Positions 1-7,917 of a stretch of 11,892 nt of DNA are shown here, one piece after another. The position numbers were made by a program, and so were the translations under genes. Under the pieces are notes generated by a model that searched no databases, had not been told where the DNA came from, and worked only from the letters and a program-made list of their open reading frames with translations. The first letter of the stretch is position 1, and each line of letters starts with the position of its first letter. The stretch comes from JBGPYB01 sp041493035 (GTDB lineage Bacteria; Acidobacteriota; Vicinamibacteria; Fen-336), in assembly GCA_041493035.1 (NCBI GenBank), contig JBGPYB010000143.1, positions 1 to 11,892 of the forward strand, given 5' to 3'.

Positions 1-1868
1 CGGCCGCCCGGCGGCTCCGTCCGGAACGGGTAGGCGCCCGGCGTGCGCGGCTCCCCTTCGCGCCAGCCGAGCAGCCGGCGAACCTCCGCCGGCAGGTCGC
101 CGGCAGGAGCGAGCCCCGGCAGGAGCCGGGCCAGCTCGTAGCGGCGCAGCTCCGGGCTCCTGAAGAGCGCGCCGGCGTAGTCCGTGAACGCGGAGCCGTG
201 CGCCTCGAAACCCGACTCCTTCCGCAGCTCGTCGAGCGAGGCGAGCTCCCTCTGGCAGCTCTCGCCGGCGAGCGGCCCCCAGACGACGAGCGGCCCCGCG
301 GCGCCCTTGCGCACGTAGACATTCCCGTCGAGCTCCCGCACCTGCGGCCGGGTGAGCCGCTCGCACAGCGCCTTCGGCTGCTCGAAGCGCAGCAGCGGCT
401 TGCGGAACGAGTCGCTCGCGACCAGCAGGTTCGCGACGAACGCGTGGCCCTCGCGCTGGTCGACGTCCGGACCGGTCTTCGGATGCCAGCCGAAATGGTC
501 GTCCACCGCGCTGCGCTCGTTGCGCTCGAACGAGGCTACGGTGTCGACGAACGTGTTGTGGTACACGCGGACGTTCGAGCTGTTGAGCGCGCGGACGCCC
601 TTGTCGCAGCCCACGAACACGTTGCCCGCGACGATCGCGCCCTTCGAGATCTCGAAGAAGAACCCGTCGAGCGCGCCCTCGACCCAGTTATCCACGAAGA
701 CGGCGTCCGTGTTGCCGACGTCGTACCAGATCCCGTTCGAGTGCGGGTTGTCGATAACCAGGTTGTCGCGGCAAGTGACGCGGTTGGACTGGTTGAAGAT
801 CTTCACCGCGGCCGGGTAGTAGCCCGTGAGCTCCTCGACGTTGTTGCGCCGGAAGACGTTCCGCTCGAGCAGCACGTCCGAGGAGCCGATCACGTAGACG
901 CCCTCGGTGCTGGTGTCGCTGAACAGCGAGTTGCGGATCGTGAGCCCGTCCCCCCGGAAGTAGCCTGCCACGCGCGAGCAGAACGAGATCGTCACGTTCT
1001 CGAGGGTCGTGCCGGTGACCTCCTTGCCGTACGTCGCGGGATCGGCGGGGCCGAGCGGCTCGTCGGTGGGCTCCTCCGTCGGGCCGAAGCTGCGCTTGCC
1101 CTCGATCTCGAGCGCGCGCCACGCGTACTGGGTGAACGTGATGCCGCGGATCACGGGCCCCTTGCGGTCGGACACCTTGCCGTGGACCGCTCCGCTCGTC
1201 CGCACGAGCGCGCCGTCGAAGGCCGTGATCTCGACCAGCCGGTTCGTCGGGTCGGTTCCGATGTAGACCTGCCCTTTGTCGTAGTCGACGAAGTAGGAGT
1301 CCGCGCCCAACTCCCCTTCCCAGCCGGCCGACTTCAGCATCTCGCCGTCGACGAAGACCATGTCGTTGTTGAAGCGGTGGAGCGGAGTCCGCATGCCCTC
1401 GCGGTCGCGCTGCCACCAGCCGAGGGGGGCGGCCGGGAACAAGGTCTTCCACGACGTGCGCCAGACGTTGTTGCGCAGCGCCTTCCAATCGATCGCGACC
1501 CGGGTGCCCTTGAGCACGGGGTGCTCGTCGGCGTAGGGCTGCACGGTGATCCCCTGGTTGAGCCGCAGGCCCCCGGTGCGGTAGGTGCCGCCGCGCAGCA
1601 CGACGGCGTCGCCCGTCACCACGCGCTCGATCGCCGACTCGAGCGTCGTCGGCTCCGCGAGCGACGTCCCCGCCGCTTCCGCACGCGCGTCCGGCGCAAC
1701 GTAGTAGACGTGAGCGGCCTTCGCCGGGAGGGGGTAGCTCTGTTGGACCGGGCCGTACGGCCCGCCCGTCGGCTGGGCAGCCGCGGGCAGGTGGGCGAGC
1801 AGGAGCAGCGGCAGCACGATCAGGCCTCTGGAGAATGCCTGGGACGCGGGTGCGCGCTCTGTGTCCAT
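1..1868 (-). CDS. Secreted right-handed parallel beta-helix protein, C-terminus cut by window edge
   Basis: The minus frame is open from an ATG at 1868 to the left edge, giving 622 residues with no stop, so the 3' end lies outside. An AAGGAG Shine-Dalgarno (plus-strand 1875-1880) sits 6 nt before the ATG. Residues 1-31 look like a signal peptide: Arg14, a hydrophobic run 16-27, then AAA before Gln32. Residues 55-105 read YYVAPD...TLESAIERV..GDAVVLRGGTYR, the usual opening of pectate-lyase-like/DUF1565-type beta-helix proteins. Residues 170-210 form a 'fvdG...yfvDydkGqVYigtDP' insert seen in this group. From about 285 to 445, repeated NVTIS, LTIRNSLFSD, VLLERNVFRRN, NRVTCRDNLV and VRVYHNTF units match PbH1 coils. 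Family knowledge suggests binding or cleavage of an extracellular polysaccharide; I cannot identify catalytic residues, so the enzyme class is open. It is divergent from the GH3 gene, which supports a carbohydrate role. A long plus-strand frame over this region is only its mirror. Confidence 0.88.
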   Translation of the reverse strand, partial: MDTERAPASQAFSRGLIVLPLLLLAHLPAAAQPTGGPYGPVQQSYPLPAKAAHVYYVAPDARAEAAGTSLAEPTTLESAIERVVTGDAVVLRGGTYRTGGLRLNQGITVQPYADEHPVLKGTRVAIDWKALRNNVWRTSWKTLFPAAPLGWWQRDREGMRTPLHRFNNDMVFVDGEMLKSAGWEGELGADSYFVDYDKGQVYIGTDPTNRLVEITAFDGALVRTSGAVHGKVSDRKGPVIRGITFTQYAWRALEIEGKRSFGPTEEPTDEPLGPADPATYGKEVTGTTLENVTISFCSRVAGYFRGDGLTIRNSLFSDTSTEGVYVIGSSDVLLERNVFRRNNVEELTGYYPAAVKIFNQSNRVTCRDNLVIDNPHSNGIWYDVGNTDAVFVDNWVEGALDGFFFEISKGAIVAGNVFVGCDKGVRALNSSNVRVYHNTFVDTVASFERNERSAVDDHFGWHPKTGPDVDQREGHAFVANLLVASDSFRKPLLRFEQPKALCERLTRPQVRELDGNVYVRKGAAGPLVVWGPLAGESCQRELASLDELRKESGFEAHGSAFTDYAGALFRSPELRRYELARLLPGLAPAGDLPAEVRRLLGWREGEPRTPGAYPFRTEPPGG

Positions 1869-1990
1869 GGTGGGCTCCTTCGGACTCGACGCCGGTCGCG
1901 AGGCGAACGGTACCACGGCACCCTGCGCAGTTGGCCAAATCTGGGACATACTCGCCCCCGGCGAGTCACGCCCACCTCTGGAGACCCGAC
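1869..1990. promoter_or_regulatory. Divergent intergenic region between beta-helix and GH3 genes
   Basis: These 122 bp must hold the upstream signals of both divergent genes. Two symmetric elements are visible: the 8-bp palindrome TTGGCCAA at 1931-1938 and a perfect inverted repeat ACTCGCC-ccc-GGCGAGT at 1950-1966. The second lies 24 bp before the GH3 ATG and could be an operator or a 5'-UTR hairpin. A CATACT at 1947-1952 matches four of six -10 positions on the plus strand, but its -35 (TGCGCA, 17-bp spacing) is poor. No strong promoter can be called on either strand. The dyads are short enough to arise by chance in GC-rich DNA. Confidence 0.35.
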
Positions 1991-4369
1991 ATGCCCCACC
2001 CCTACCAGGACCCCGGCCGATCGCCCGAGGAGCGCGCGGGCGACCTCCTCTCGCGCATGTCGCTGGAGGAGAAGGCGGCGCAGATGCACGCGCTGTGGCT
2101 GATCCTCTCCGACGACGGCGAGCACCGCCCTCGCCAGGACGACTTCACCGGCGGAACCAGCCCGGGAGCGGTGAAGAAGGCGCTCGCGCACGGGCTCGGC
2201 CAGATCTCCCGCCCGCTCGGCAGCCACGGCGTCGAACCCCGCACGGGCGTCCGTACGCTCAACCGGCTGCAGAAGCTCCTACGCGAGGAGACCCGGCTCG
2301 GGATCCCTGCGCTCTCGCACGAGGAGTGCCTGGTGGGTCTGATGGTGCGTGGGGCGACCATGTTCCCCTCGGCCCTCGCCTACGGCGCGACCTTCGACCC
2401 CGACCTCATCGAGCGCGCGGCGCAGGCGATCGGGCGTGAGGCGCGCAGCGTGGGCTGCCACCAGGGGCTCGCCCCCGTCCTCGACGTCTCGCGCGACGTC
2501 CGCTGGGGCCGCACCGAGGAGACGTTCGGCGAGGATCCCTACCTCTCGGGTGTCCTCGGCACGCGGTTCGTCCGCGGCCTGCAGGGAGAGAAGCGGGACC
2601 TGCTCGCCACGCTGAAGCACTTCGCCGGCCACTCCTGGAGCGAGGGGGCGCGTAACCACGGCCCGGTGCACCTCGGCTGGCGCGAGCTGAACGACGTCTT
2701 CCTCCTACCGTTCGAGATGGCGGTGAAGCAGGCAAACGCCGGCTCCGTGATGCCGGCGTACCACGACATCGACAACGAGTCCTGCCACGCCTCGCGCCAC
2801 CTGCTGACGGAAGTGCTGCGCGAGGAGTGGGGCTTCGACGGCCTGATCGTGGCCGACTACATCGGCATCAGCCTGCTCTACCAGCACCACAACCTCGCGC
2901 GGGACCGCGCGGAGGCCGCCGCCCTGGCATTCAACGCCGGGGTCGACGTCGAGCTGCCCGCGGACGACTGCACTCAGGACCTCGGCGAGGCGCTCCGCCG
3001 CGGCCTCGTCTCCATGGAGACGGTGGACGCGGCCGTGAAACGGATCCTCGTCGAGAAGCTCCGCCTGGGCCTCTTCGAGAGGCCCTACGTGGACGAGGGC
3101 ACGATCGAGCTGCAGCCGCCGGGCACCATAGCACTCGCGCGCGAGGTGGCACGCGAGGCGGTGGTGGTGCTCGAGAACCGGGGGGTGCTGCCCCTCGATC
3201 CGGGGCGGGGCGAGCGCATCGCGCTGATCGGCCCCACCGCCGACGATCCGCTCGCGCTCCTCTGCGGCTACAGCTTCCCGGTGCACCTGATCCTGAGCGA
3301 CGCGGGCGAGACCGCGGCCCAGGTCGTGACGCCGCGGGCCGCGCTCGAGAAGGCGTTCGGCGCCGGGCGTGTCGCCTACTCGAGAGGCTGCTTCATCATC
3401 GAGCAGCGGAAGTACGGCTCCCCGGTGTTCCCCGGTGACGTCGAGAAGAGCACGTCGCTCGACCAGGCCTCACCGGTCTCGCGGCGGACCGACCTCATCC
3501 CCCCCGCTGTGGAGTGCGCGCGAGCGGCCGACGTCGCGGTTGTGTGCGTCGGGGACCTGGCCGGCCTGTTCCAGACCGGGACGGTGGGCGAGGGATCCGA
3601 TGCCGACTCGCTCGATCTCCCCGGCGTGCAGCAGCAGCTCCTCGAGGCGGTGGTCGCGACCGGGAAGCCGGTCGTGGTGGTGCTCACGAGTGGCCGCCCC
3701 TACAACCTCGGCGGGCTCGAGGAGAGGGTGGCCGCGTTCGTGATGGCCTTCGCGGGCGGCCAGGAGGGCGGGCCGGCCCTCGTGGACGTGCTGACAGGAG
3801 CGGTGGAGCCCTCCGGTCGGCTCACCGTCTCCGTGCCGAAGAACGTCGGCGCCGTTCCATATTACTACAACCACAAGATGAAGAGCGCCGGCACGCCGAT
3901 CGCGCGCCACTTCGGCAGCCGCTACCCGTTCGGCCACGGCCTCTCCTACACGACCTTGGAGTTCTCCGATCTTCGGCTCGACGCGACGGAGGTGGACACC
4001 GGCACCGGCACGATCGGCGCGCGCTTTACGGTGCGCAACACGGGGTCGCGCGCCGGGGTGGCGGTCCCACAGCTGTACGTGCGGGACGTCCTCGCCGCCG
4101 TGGTGCGGCCAGTGAAGGAGCTCAAGGCGTTCGGCCGGGTCGCCCTGCGCCCGGGCGAGTCGGCGCGGGTCACGTTCGAGGTGCCGACCGACATGCTCTG
4201 CTTCACCGGCCCGAAGGGCCGGCGCATCGTCGAGCCGGGCGAGCTCGAGCTTCAGGTCGGGGCCTCCAGCGCGGACGTCCGGCTGCGCGCCACGGTGACG
4301 TTGACCGGAGCCGTTCGCGAGCTCGGCGGGCAGTGGCGGATGGAGAGCCGCTGCACGGTCGAGCGCTGA
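1991..4369 (+). CDS. Glycoside hydrolase family 3 (beta-glucosidase/beta-xylosidase type), cytoplasmic
   Basis: This 792-residue enzyme should remove sugars from non-reducing ends of beta-linked oligosaccharides by the retaining mechanism. The ATG at 1991 is chosen because GGAG (1980-1983) lies 7 nt upstream and the protein then begins with the typical 'SPEERAxDLLSRMSLEEKAAQM' GH3 opening; in-frame codons further upstream add no conserved sequence. The N-terminal TIM-barrel domain spans about 10-370, with RWGRTEETFGEDPYL (171-185), KHFAGH (209-214) and GFDGLIVADY (281-290), where Asp289 is the expected nucleophile. The alpha/beta sandwich domain spans about 385-615, with GEGSDADSLDLPG from 533; Glu534 is the expected acid/base. 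YPFGHGLSYT (645-654) leads into a C-terminal fibronectin III-like domain (about 660-785) with VPQLYVRD and KELKAF. No signal peptide is present, so it probably acts on imported oligosaccharides. Substrate (glucoside, xyloside or arabinoside) cannot be told from sequence alone. Confidence 0.95.
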   Translation: MPHPYQDPGRSPEERAGDLLSRMSLEEKAAQMHALWLILSDDGEHRPRQDDFTGGTSPGAVKKALAHGLGQISRPLGSHGVEPRTGVRTLNRLQKLLREETRLGIPALSHEECLVGLMVRGATMFPSALAYGATFDPDLIERAAQAIGREARSVGCHQGLAPVLDVSRDVRWGRTEETFGEDPYLSGVLGTRFVRGLQGEKRDLLATLKHFAGHSWSEGARNHGPVHLGWRELNDVFLLPFEMAVKQANAGSVMPAYHDIDNESCHASRHLLTEVLREEWGFDGLIVADYIGISLLYQHHNLARDRAEAAALAFNAGVDVELPADDCTQDLGEALRRGLVSMETVDAAVKRILVEKLRLGLFERPYVDEGTIELQPPGTIALAREVAREAVVVLENRGVLPLDPGRGERIALIGPTADDPLALLCGYSFPVHLILSDAGETAAQVVTPRAALEKAFGAGRVAYSRGCFIIEQRKYGSPVFPGDVEKSTSLDQASPVSRRTDLIPPAVECARAADVAVVCVGDLAGLFQTGTVGEGSDADSLDLPGVQQQLLEAVVATGKPVVVVLTSGRPYNLGGLEERVAAFVMAFAGGQEGGPALVDVLTGAVEPSGRLTVSVPKNVGAVPYYYNHKMKSAGTPIARHFGSRYPFGHGLSYTTLEFSDLRLDATEVDTGTGTIGARFTVRNTGSRAGVAVPQLYVRDVLAAVVRPVKELKAFGRVALRPGESARVTFEVPTDMLCFTGPKGRRIVEPGELELQVGASSADVRLRATVTLTGAVRELGGQWRMESRCTVER

Positions 4370-4739
4370 AGAGAGCCGCATGTCGCCTGTCTCAGAGGAA
4401 TCCGTGGCTGTCCCGATGCGACTCGTTCGGCGCAATCGCACGCATGCCCGAACGCTTACCCAAGTGCCCGATTCTGGGACCGTTGGATCTCAGGAGCGGG
4501 ACAGGCGGCTGCTGTCATGAAGAGCCCAGGCCCGGGGCACAAAGCCTTGCCATGCAGCGCGATGTGGCCCAGCGGCAGAGGCTGGCGCGATATCTGCTTT
4601 ACCGGCGGGCGGAGCTGAATGCCATGAACGAGCCTTCCGGCTGTTGGACAGGGCAGCGCATCGGAGGTTGTGACGAGAAGGGGCACTGGCGAAGCTCCGC
4701 CTCGACCATGGCCAGCGTGCTGCACATGAAGGTAGTCTC
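4370..4739. other. 370-bp region without a recognisable gene; possible decayed coding remnant
   Basis: No intact recognisable gene lies between the GH3 stop and the permease start. The plus-strand stretch 4552-4632 reads with coding-like, GC3-rich codons (MQRDVAQRQRLARYLLYRR...). The same style continues in another frame (RAFRLLDRAAHRRL) up to a stop near 4670, as if one frameshift separated two parts of a lost gene's tail. I do not recognise the family. The last codons overlap the permease GTG start. The permease's Shine-Dalgarno GAAGG is at 4728-4732. A PadR-type regulator, often found upstream of such permeases, is not visible. Confidence 0.4.
4424..4454 (+). terminator. Weak inverted repeat downstream of GH3; doubtful terminator
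   Basis: CGTTCGG (4424-4430) and CCGAACG (4448-4454) form a perfect 7-bp stem around a 17-nt loop, 55 bp after the GH3 stop. There is no T-tract behind it, so it is not a classical intrinsic terminator. It may be a weak stem or an operator-like dyad. Confidence 0.2.
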
Positions 4740-7178
4740 GTGAGCGCCGGGCTCGCCATCCTCCGTGACCTCCGTTTCGCCATCAAGTCGCTGCTTCGCT
4801 CTCCAGGCTTCACCCTCATTGCCATCATCACGCTCGGATTTGGCATCGGCGCCAACGCGTCGATGTTCAGCCTGCTCAATGCATACATGCTGCGCCCGGC
4901 CCCCTATGCCGACCGCGATCGACTGGACCGCATCTATCGCGCCACCGCCCAGAATTCTCGCGGCGGTATCTCGCCGGCCGACTACCTCGATCTGAAATTC
5001 GAGATGAAAGGCTACGGCGAGATCGCCGCCTACGGCCCTCTTGACATCAGCCTCTCCGAACCCGGCAAACCCGCCGAGACGGCCGCCAGCCTCCGCATCT
5101 CCGCCAATCTCTTTTCAACCCTCGGCACGAGACCCGTGCTCGGCCGCGACTTCCGCCCCGACGAAGAAACCCTGGGCAACCACCGAGTCCTCATCATCAA
5201 TCGCCGCTACTGGCAGAATCGCTTCGGCGGTGACCTCAACATCGTCGGGCGCACGATTCGCGTCGACGGCGAAGCCAACGAGATCGTGGGCGTGCTGCCG
5301 GCCAGCTTCAGCGACTTCCGCCATCTGGAAGGGGTCGACGTGTTCCGGCCGCTCGCCCTCGACGAGAAGGAGATGCGCGACCGCAACTCCGCCTGGGTCC
5401 GCCTCGTCGGGCGACGCTCGCCAGGCCTCGCCCGTGCGCAAGCCGAAGCCCTCATCGCCGACTTCGGCCGCCGCCTCGCGGCCGACTTCCCCACCGCGAA
5501 TGCCGAAAGCACCTGGCGCGCCATCCCGATCGACGACACGCTGGTGCCCACGCCGGCCCGAGGCATTCTGGTCATGCTGGTCGGGCTCTCGGGCTTCGTG
5601 CTGCTCATCGCCTGCTCCAACCTGGCCAACCTGATGCTGGCCCGCACGATGACCCGAGCCCGCGAGTTCGCCGTGCGCGCAGCACTCGGCGCCTCTCGCG
5701 CGCAGATGTTGCGCCCGCTGCTGGTCGAGTCCCTGATGCTGGCCGTCGCCGGCGGCCTTTGTGCCATTTTCGTGGCGATGTGGACCTTCGACTGGCTGGA
5801 GGTTGCCAGCAACGGGGACAACACGGTCGGCGTCGTCCTGACGTTCGACTGGCACGTCTTCGCCTGGGCGTTCGGCGCCTGCCTGTTCACTGCCCTCGCC
5901 TTCGGCGTGGCTCCCGCGCACTTCGCCCTGCGGCTCGATCTGAACCACACGCTCAAGAGCGGATCGCGCGGCAGCACCGGAGATCGCGGCCATCGACGCT
6001 TCCGTGAGTTCCTCATCGTCGGCCAATTCGCCCTCGCCATGGTGCTGCTCGCGGGCGCGGCCCTCTTCGTGCGCGGGGTCCACGAATTGAACAACCGCCG
6101 CGCCGGCTGGGAATCCGACCACCTCGTCACCGGCACCATGGCCCTCCCGGCCGTCAGCTACCCGAATGACAAGCAGGTCGCGGACTTCCAGCGCCTCACC
6201 CTGGAGCGTCTCGAGGCGCTGCCTGGCGTCGTCTCCGCCAGCCTCTCCGACTCGATGCCGTTCTTCGCCCTGACCGAGGCCCGCAAATTCCTGGTCGCAG
6301 GGCGCGAGACTCCCCAACCCGGCCGTGAGCCCGTTGCCCTCGTCAACGGCGTCAGTCCCCACTATTTCGAGACTGTCGGCACCCGCCTGCTCAATGGACG
6401 CCGCTTCGACGCCGGCGATGCCCTCACCTCCCCCAAAGTCTTCATCATCAACCAGACGATGGCCCGCGGTCTCTTCGGCGACGAGAACCCGATCGGGCGC
6501 CGCATCGCCCAGGCGGGTCGTGATGCGACCGAATGGGGAGAGATCGTCGGGGTCGTCGCCGACGTTCAATCGGTCAATGCCAACCCGAGCGCTGTGACCT
6601 ACCAGCTCTACCAGCCGAGGGCCCAGGAAGTCCGGCGCTCGAGCGAAATCGCCGTGCGCAGCGCCGGGACCGCGCCTTCCGCGCTCGTCGACAGCATCCG
6701 CATGACCATGATGTCGCTCGACGCGGACCTGCCCGTGCGCCAGCTTCAATCCGCCGAAAACAGTATTGCCAAGGTCAACTACGGCTACGGCGTGGTCAGC
6801 AGCCTGCTTTCGGCGATGGCGCTGCTCGGCCTCGGGCTGGCGTCGCTGGGCGTCTACGGCGTCATCGCCCGCACCGTGGCCCAGCGCACCGGCGAATTCG
6901 GGATTCGGATCGCGCTGGGAGCCCGAGCCGGAGACATCGTCCGTCTCGTGCTGAGCTCCGGAGTGAAGCTTTCGCTCGTCGGCTCCGCCTTCGGCCTGCT
7001 GGGTGCCTTCGGCACGACCCGGCTCATGGCGGCGGCCTTTCCCAGCATTCGAACCGACAATGTTCCCGTCGTGATCGGAGTCACGCTCCTGCTGATCGGA
7101 ATTGCCCAGATCGCCGGCTACATCCCCGCGAGACGCGCCTCGAGAATAGACCCCACCGAAGCACTGCGGGCAGAATAG
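4740..7178 (+). CDS. Orphan ABC transporter permease, duplicated MacB_PCD/FtsX (ADOP type)
   Basis: The 812-residue protein starts at GTG 4740, 7 nt after GAAGG (4728-4732); the next residues (DLRFAIKSLLRSPGFTLIAI) match the usual start of the family. Predicted membrane helices are at about 22-48, 275-298, 331-352, 372-394, 424-446, 685-710, 737-763 and 774-796. Two extracytoplasmic MacB-like domains lie at about 50-270 and 450-680. The two FtsX halves repeat each other: AVRAALGASRAQMLRPLL (311-328) resembles GIRIALGARAGDIVRLVL (721-738). It ends in the signature PARRASRIDPTEALRAE. Four-helix MacB needs an ATPase. Here the doubled permease stands alone with no ATPase gene on either side, which fits the 'acidobacterial duplicated orphan permease' group. 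The exported substrate is unknown; macrolide or lipoprotein handling should not be assumed. It converges with the response-regulator gene 52 bp away. Confidence 0.93.
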   Translation: MSAGLAILRDLRFAIKSLLRSPGFTLIAIITLGFGIGANASMFSLLNAYMLRPAPYADRDRLDRIYRATAQNSRGGISPADYLDLKFEMKGYGEIAAYGPLDISLSEPGKPAETAASLRISANLFSTLGTRPVLGRDFRPDEETLGNHRVLIINRRYWQNRFGGDLNIVGRTIRVDGEANEIVGVLPASFSDFRHLEGVDVFRPLALDEKEMRDRNSAWVRLVGRRSPGLARAQAEALIADFGRRLAADFPTANAESTWRAIPIDDTLVPTPARGILVMLVGLSGFVLLIACSNLANLMLARTMTRAREFAVRAALGASRAQMLRPLLVESLMLAVAGGLCAIFVAMWTFDWLEVASNGDNTVGVVLTFDWHVFAWAFGACLFTALAFGVAPAHFALRLDLNHTLKSGSRGSTGDRGHRRFREFLIVGQFALAMVLLAGAALFVRGVHELNNRRAGWESDHLVTGTMALPAVSYPNDKQVADFQRLTLERLEALPGVVSASLSDSMPFFALTEARKFLVAGRETPQPGREPVALVNGVSPHYFETVGTRLLNGRRFDAGDALTSPKVFIINQTMARGLFGDENPIGRRIAQAGRDATEWGEIVGVVADVQSVNANPSAVTYQLYQPRAQEVRRSSEIAVRSAGTAPSALVDSIRMTMMSLDADLPVRQLQSAENSIAKVNYGYGVVSSLLSAMALLGLGLASLGVYGVIARTVAQRTGEFGIRIALGARAGDIVRLVLSSGVKLSLVGSAFGLLGAFGTTRLMAAAFPSIRTDNVPVVIGVTLLLIGIAQIAGYIPARRASRIDPTEALRAE

Positions 7179-7187
7179 GCGCTCCGC

Positions 7188-7217
7188 GAAGGATCGTGAG
7201 GGCCGGCCGCCCCCTTC
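7188..7217. terminator. Weak hairpin between convergent permease and regulator genes
   Basis: In the 52-bp convergent gap GGGC (7200-7203) and GCCC (7209-7212) can pair, with an outer GAAGG (7188-7192) and CCTTC (7213-7217) stem interrupted by a 7-nt bulge. There is no T-tract on either strand. A shared terminator is expected by position but only weakly supported. Confidence 0.2.
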
Positions 7218-7230
7218 CCGGACTGAAGGC

Positions 7231-7917
7231 TCACGCGACGAACTTGTAGCCGAGCCCGTGGAGGGTAAGGATGAACTGCGGGTGGCGCGGGTTCGGCTCG
7301 AGCTTTCGACGCAGCCAGGCCACGTGGACATCGACGGTGCGGGTCGTGGGCATGGCGTCGTAGCCCCAGACACCGTTCAGAAGCTCGTCGCGCGTCAGGG
7401 TGGCTCCTCTGTGCTCGACGAAGTATCGAAGGAGCTGGAACTCCTTGGCGGACAGCTCGACCGGGTCGCCGTCTCGCTCCACCTCGGCCCGCCGGAAGTC
7501 CACCTGGACCCCTCCGAAGCGGTAGCGCTCGGGAGGACGTCCCTCGACCATGGTCCGGCCCCGGAGACGAGCCTCGACGCGGGCGAGAAGCTCCGCCATC
7601 TCGAAGGGCTTCGTCAGATAATCGTCGGCTCCGAGTTTCAGCCCCACGACCCGGTCCACGACCTGTCCCCGCGCGGTGAGCATCAGCACCGGAGTCGTGA
7701 CGCCCTTCTGGCGAAGATCCCGGCAGACGTCGAAACCGCTCTTGCGCGGAAGCATCACGTCGAGGATCACGAGATCGAAGGCCTCGCGTGCGGCGCGGGA
7801 GAAGCCCTCCTCGCCGTCGGCCGCGGTCTCGACCGAGTACCCTTCGCTCTCCAGACGATCGGTCAGGCTGAGACGGAGTCCGGCTTCGTCCTCAACGAGC
7901 AGAATGCGCGATCCCAT
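7231..7917 (-). CDS. OmpR/PhoB-family response regulator
   Basis: This 228-residue DNA-binding regulator starts at ATG 7917, preceded by GAGAGG, and opens MGSRILLVEDE; a longer frame to 8022 only adds sequence from inside the kinase gene. The receiver domain (1-120) has acidic Glu9/Asp10, phospho-acceptor Asp53 in VILDVMLP, Thr81 in LTA and Lys103 in TKPF. The winged-helix domain (about 130-228) has the typical LSAKEFQLLRYF, TRDELLNGVWGYD, TRTVDVHVAWLRRKLEP and GLGYKFVA blocks. It is the second gene of a minus-strand operon. Its first 26 bp overlap the end of the sensor-kinase gene, implying translational coupling and that this kinase is its partner. The family binds direct repeats with about 10-11 bp spacing; such a pair lies upstream of the kinase (9776-9790). 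The signal and regulon are not known. Confidence 0.96.
   Translation of the reverse strand: MGSRILLVEDEAGLRLSLTDRLESEGYSVETAADGEEGFSRAAREAFDLVILDVMLPRKSGFDVCRDLRQKGVTTPVLMLTARGQVVDRVVGLKLGADDYLTKPFEMAELLARVEARLRGRTMVEGRPPERYRFGGVQVDFRRAEVERDGDPVELSAKEFQLLRYFVEHRGATLTRDELLNGVWGYDAMPTTRTVDVHVAWLRRKLEPNPRHPQFILTLHGLGYKFVA

Noticed and set aside
688..1938. Minus-strand frame of 416 codons overlapping the beta-helix gene
   Set aside because: It is another reading frame of the same strand with Arg/Ala-rich low-information sequence. The true frame starts at 1868 and contains the recognisable repeats.
198..2102. Very long plus-strand open frame (634 codons)
   Set aside because: It is Arg/Val/Ala-rich antisense of the beta-helix gene, has no conserved motif and crosses into the GH3 gene start. 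The minus-strand frame has a signal peptide, Shine-Dalgarno and beta-helix repeats.
3470..4441. Minus-strand frame of 323 codons opposite the GH3 C-terminal half
   Set aside because: It has shadow composition and no motif. The GH3 frame on the plus strand carries the catalytic Glu and the fibronectin-like domain.
7200..7212. GGCCGGCC palindrome as a special site
   Set aside because: Eight-base GC palindromes are common in DNA of this composition, and nothing around it suggests a recombination or attachment site.
5115..7373. Minus-strand frame of 752 codons opposite the ABC permease
   Set aside because: It is a mirror of GC-rich codons, with a composition of Gly/Ala/Asp/Glu/Arg runs and no domain. 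The permease on the plus strand is unambiguous.
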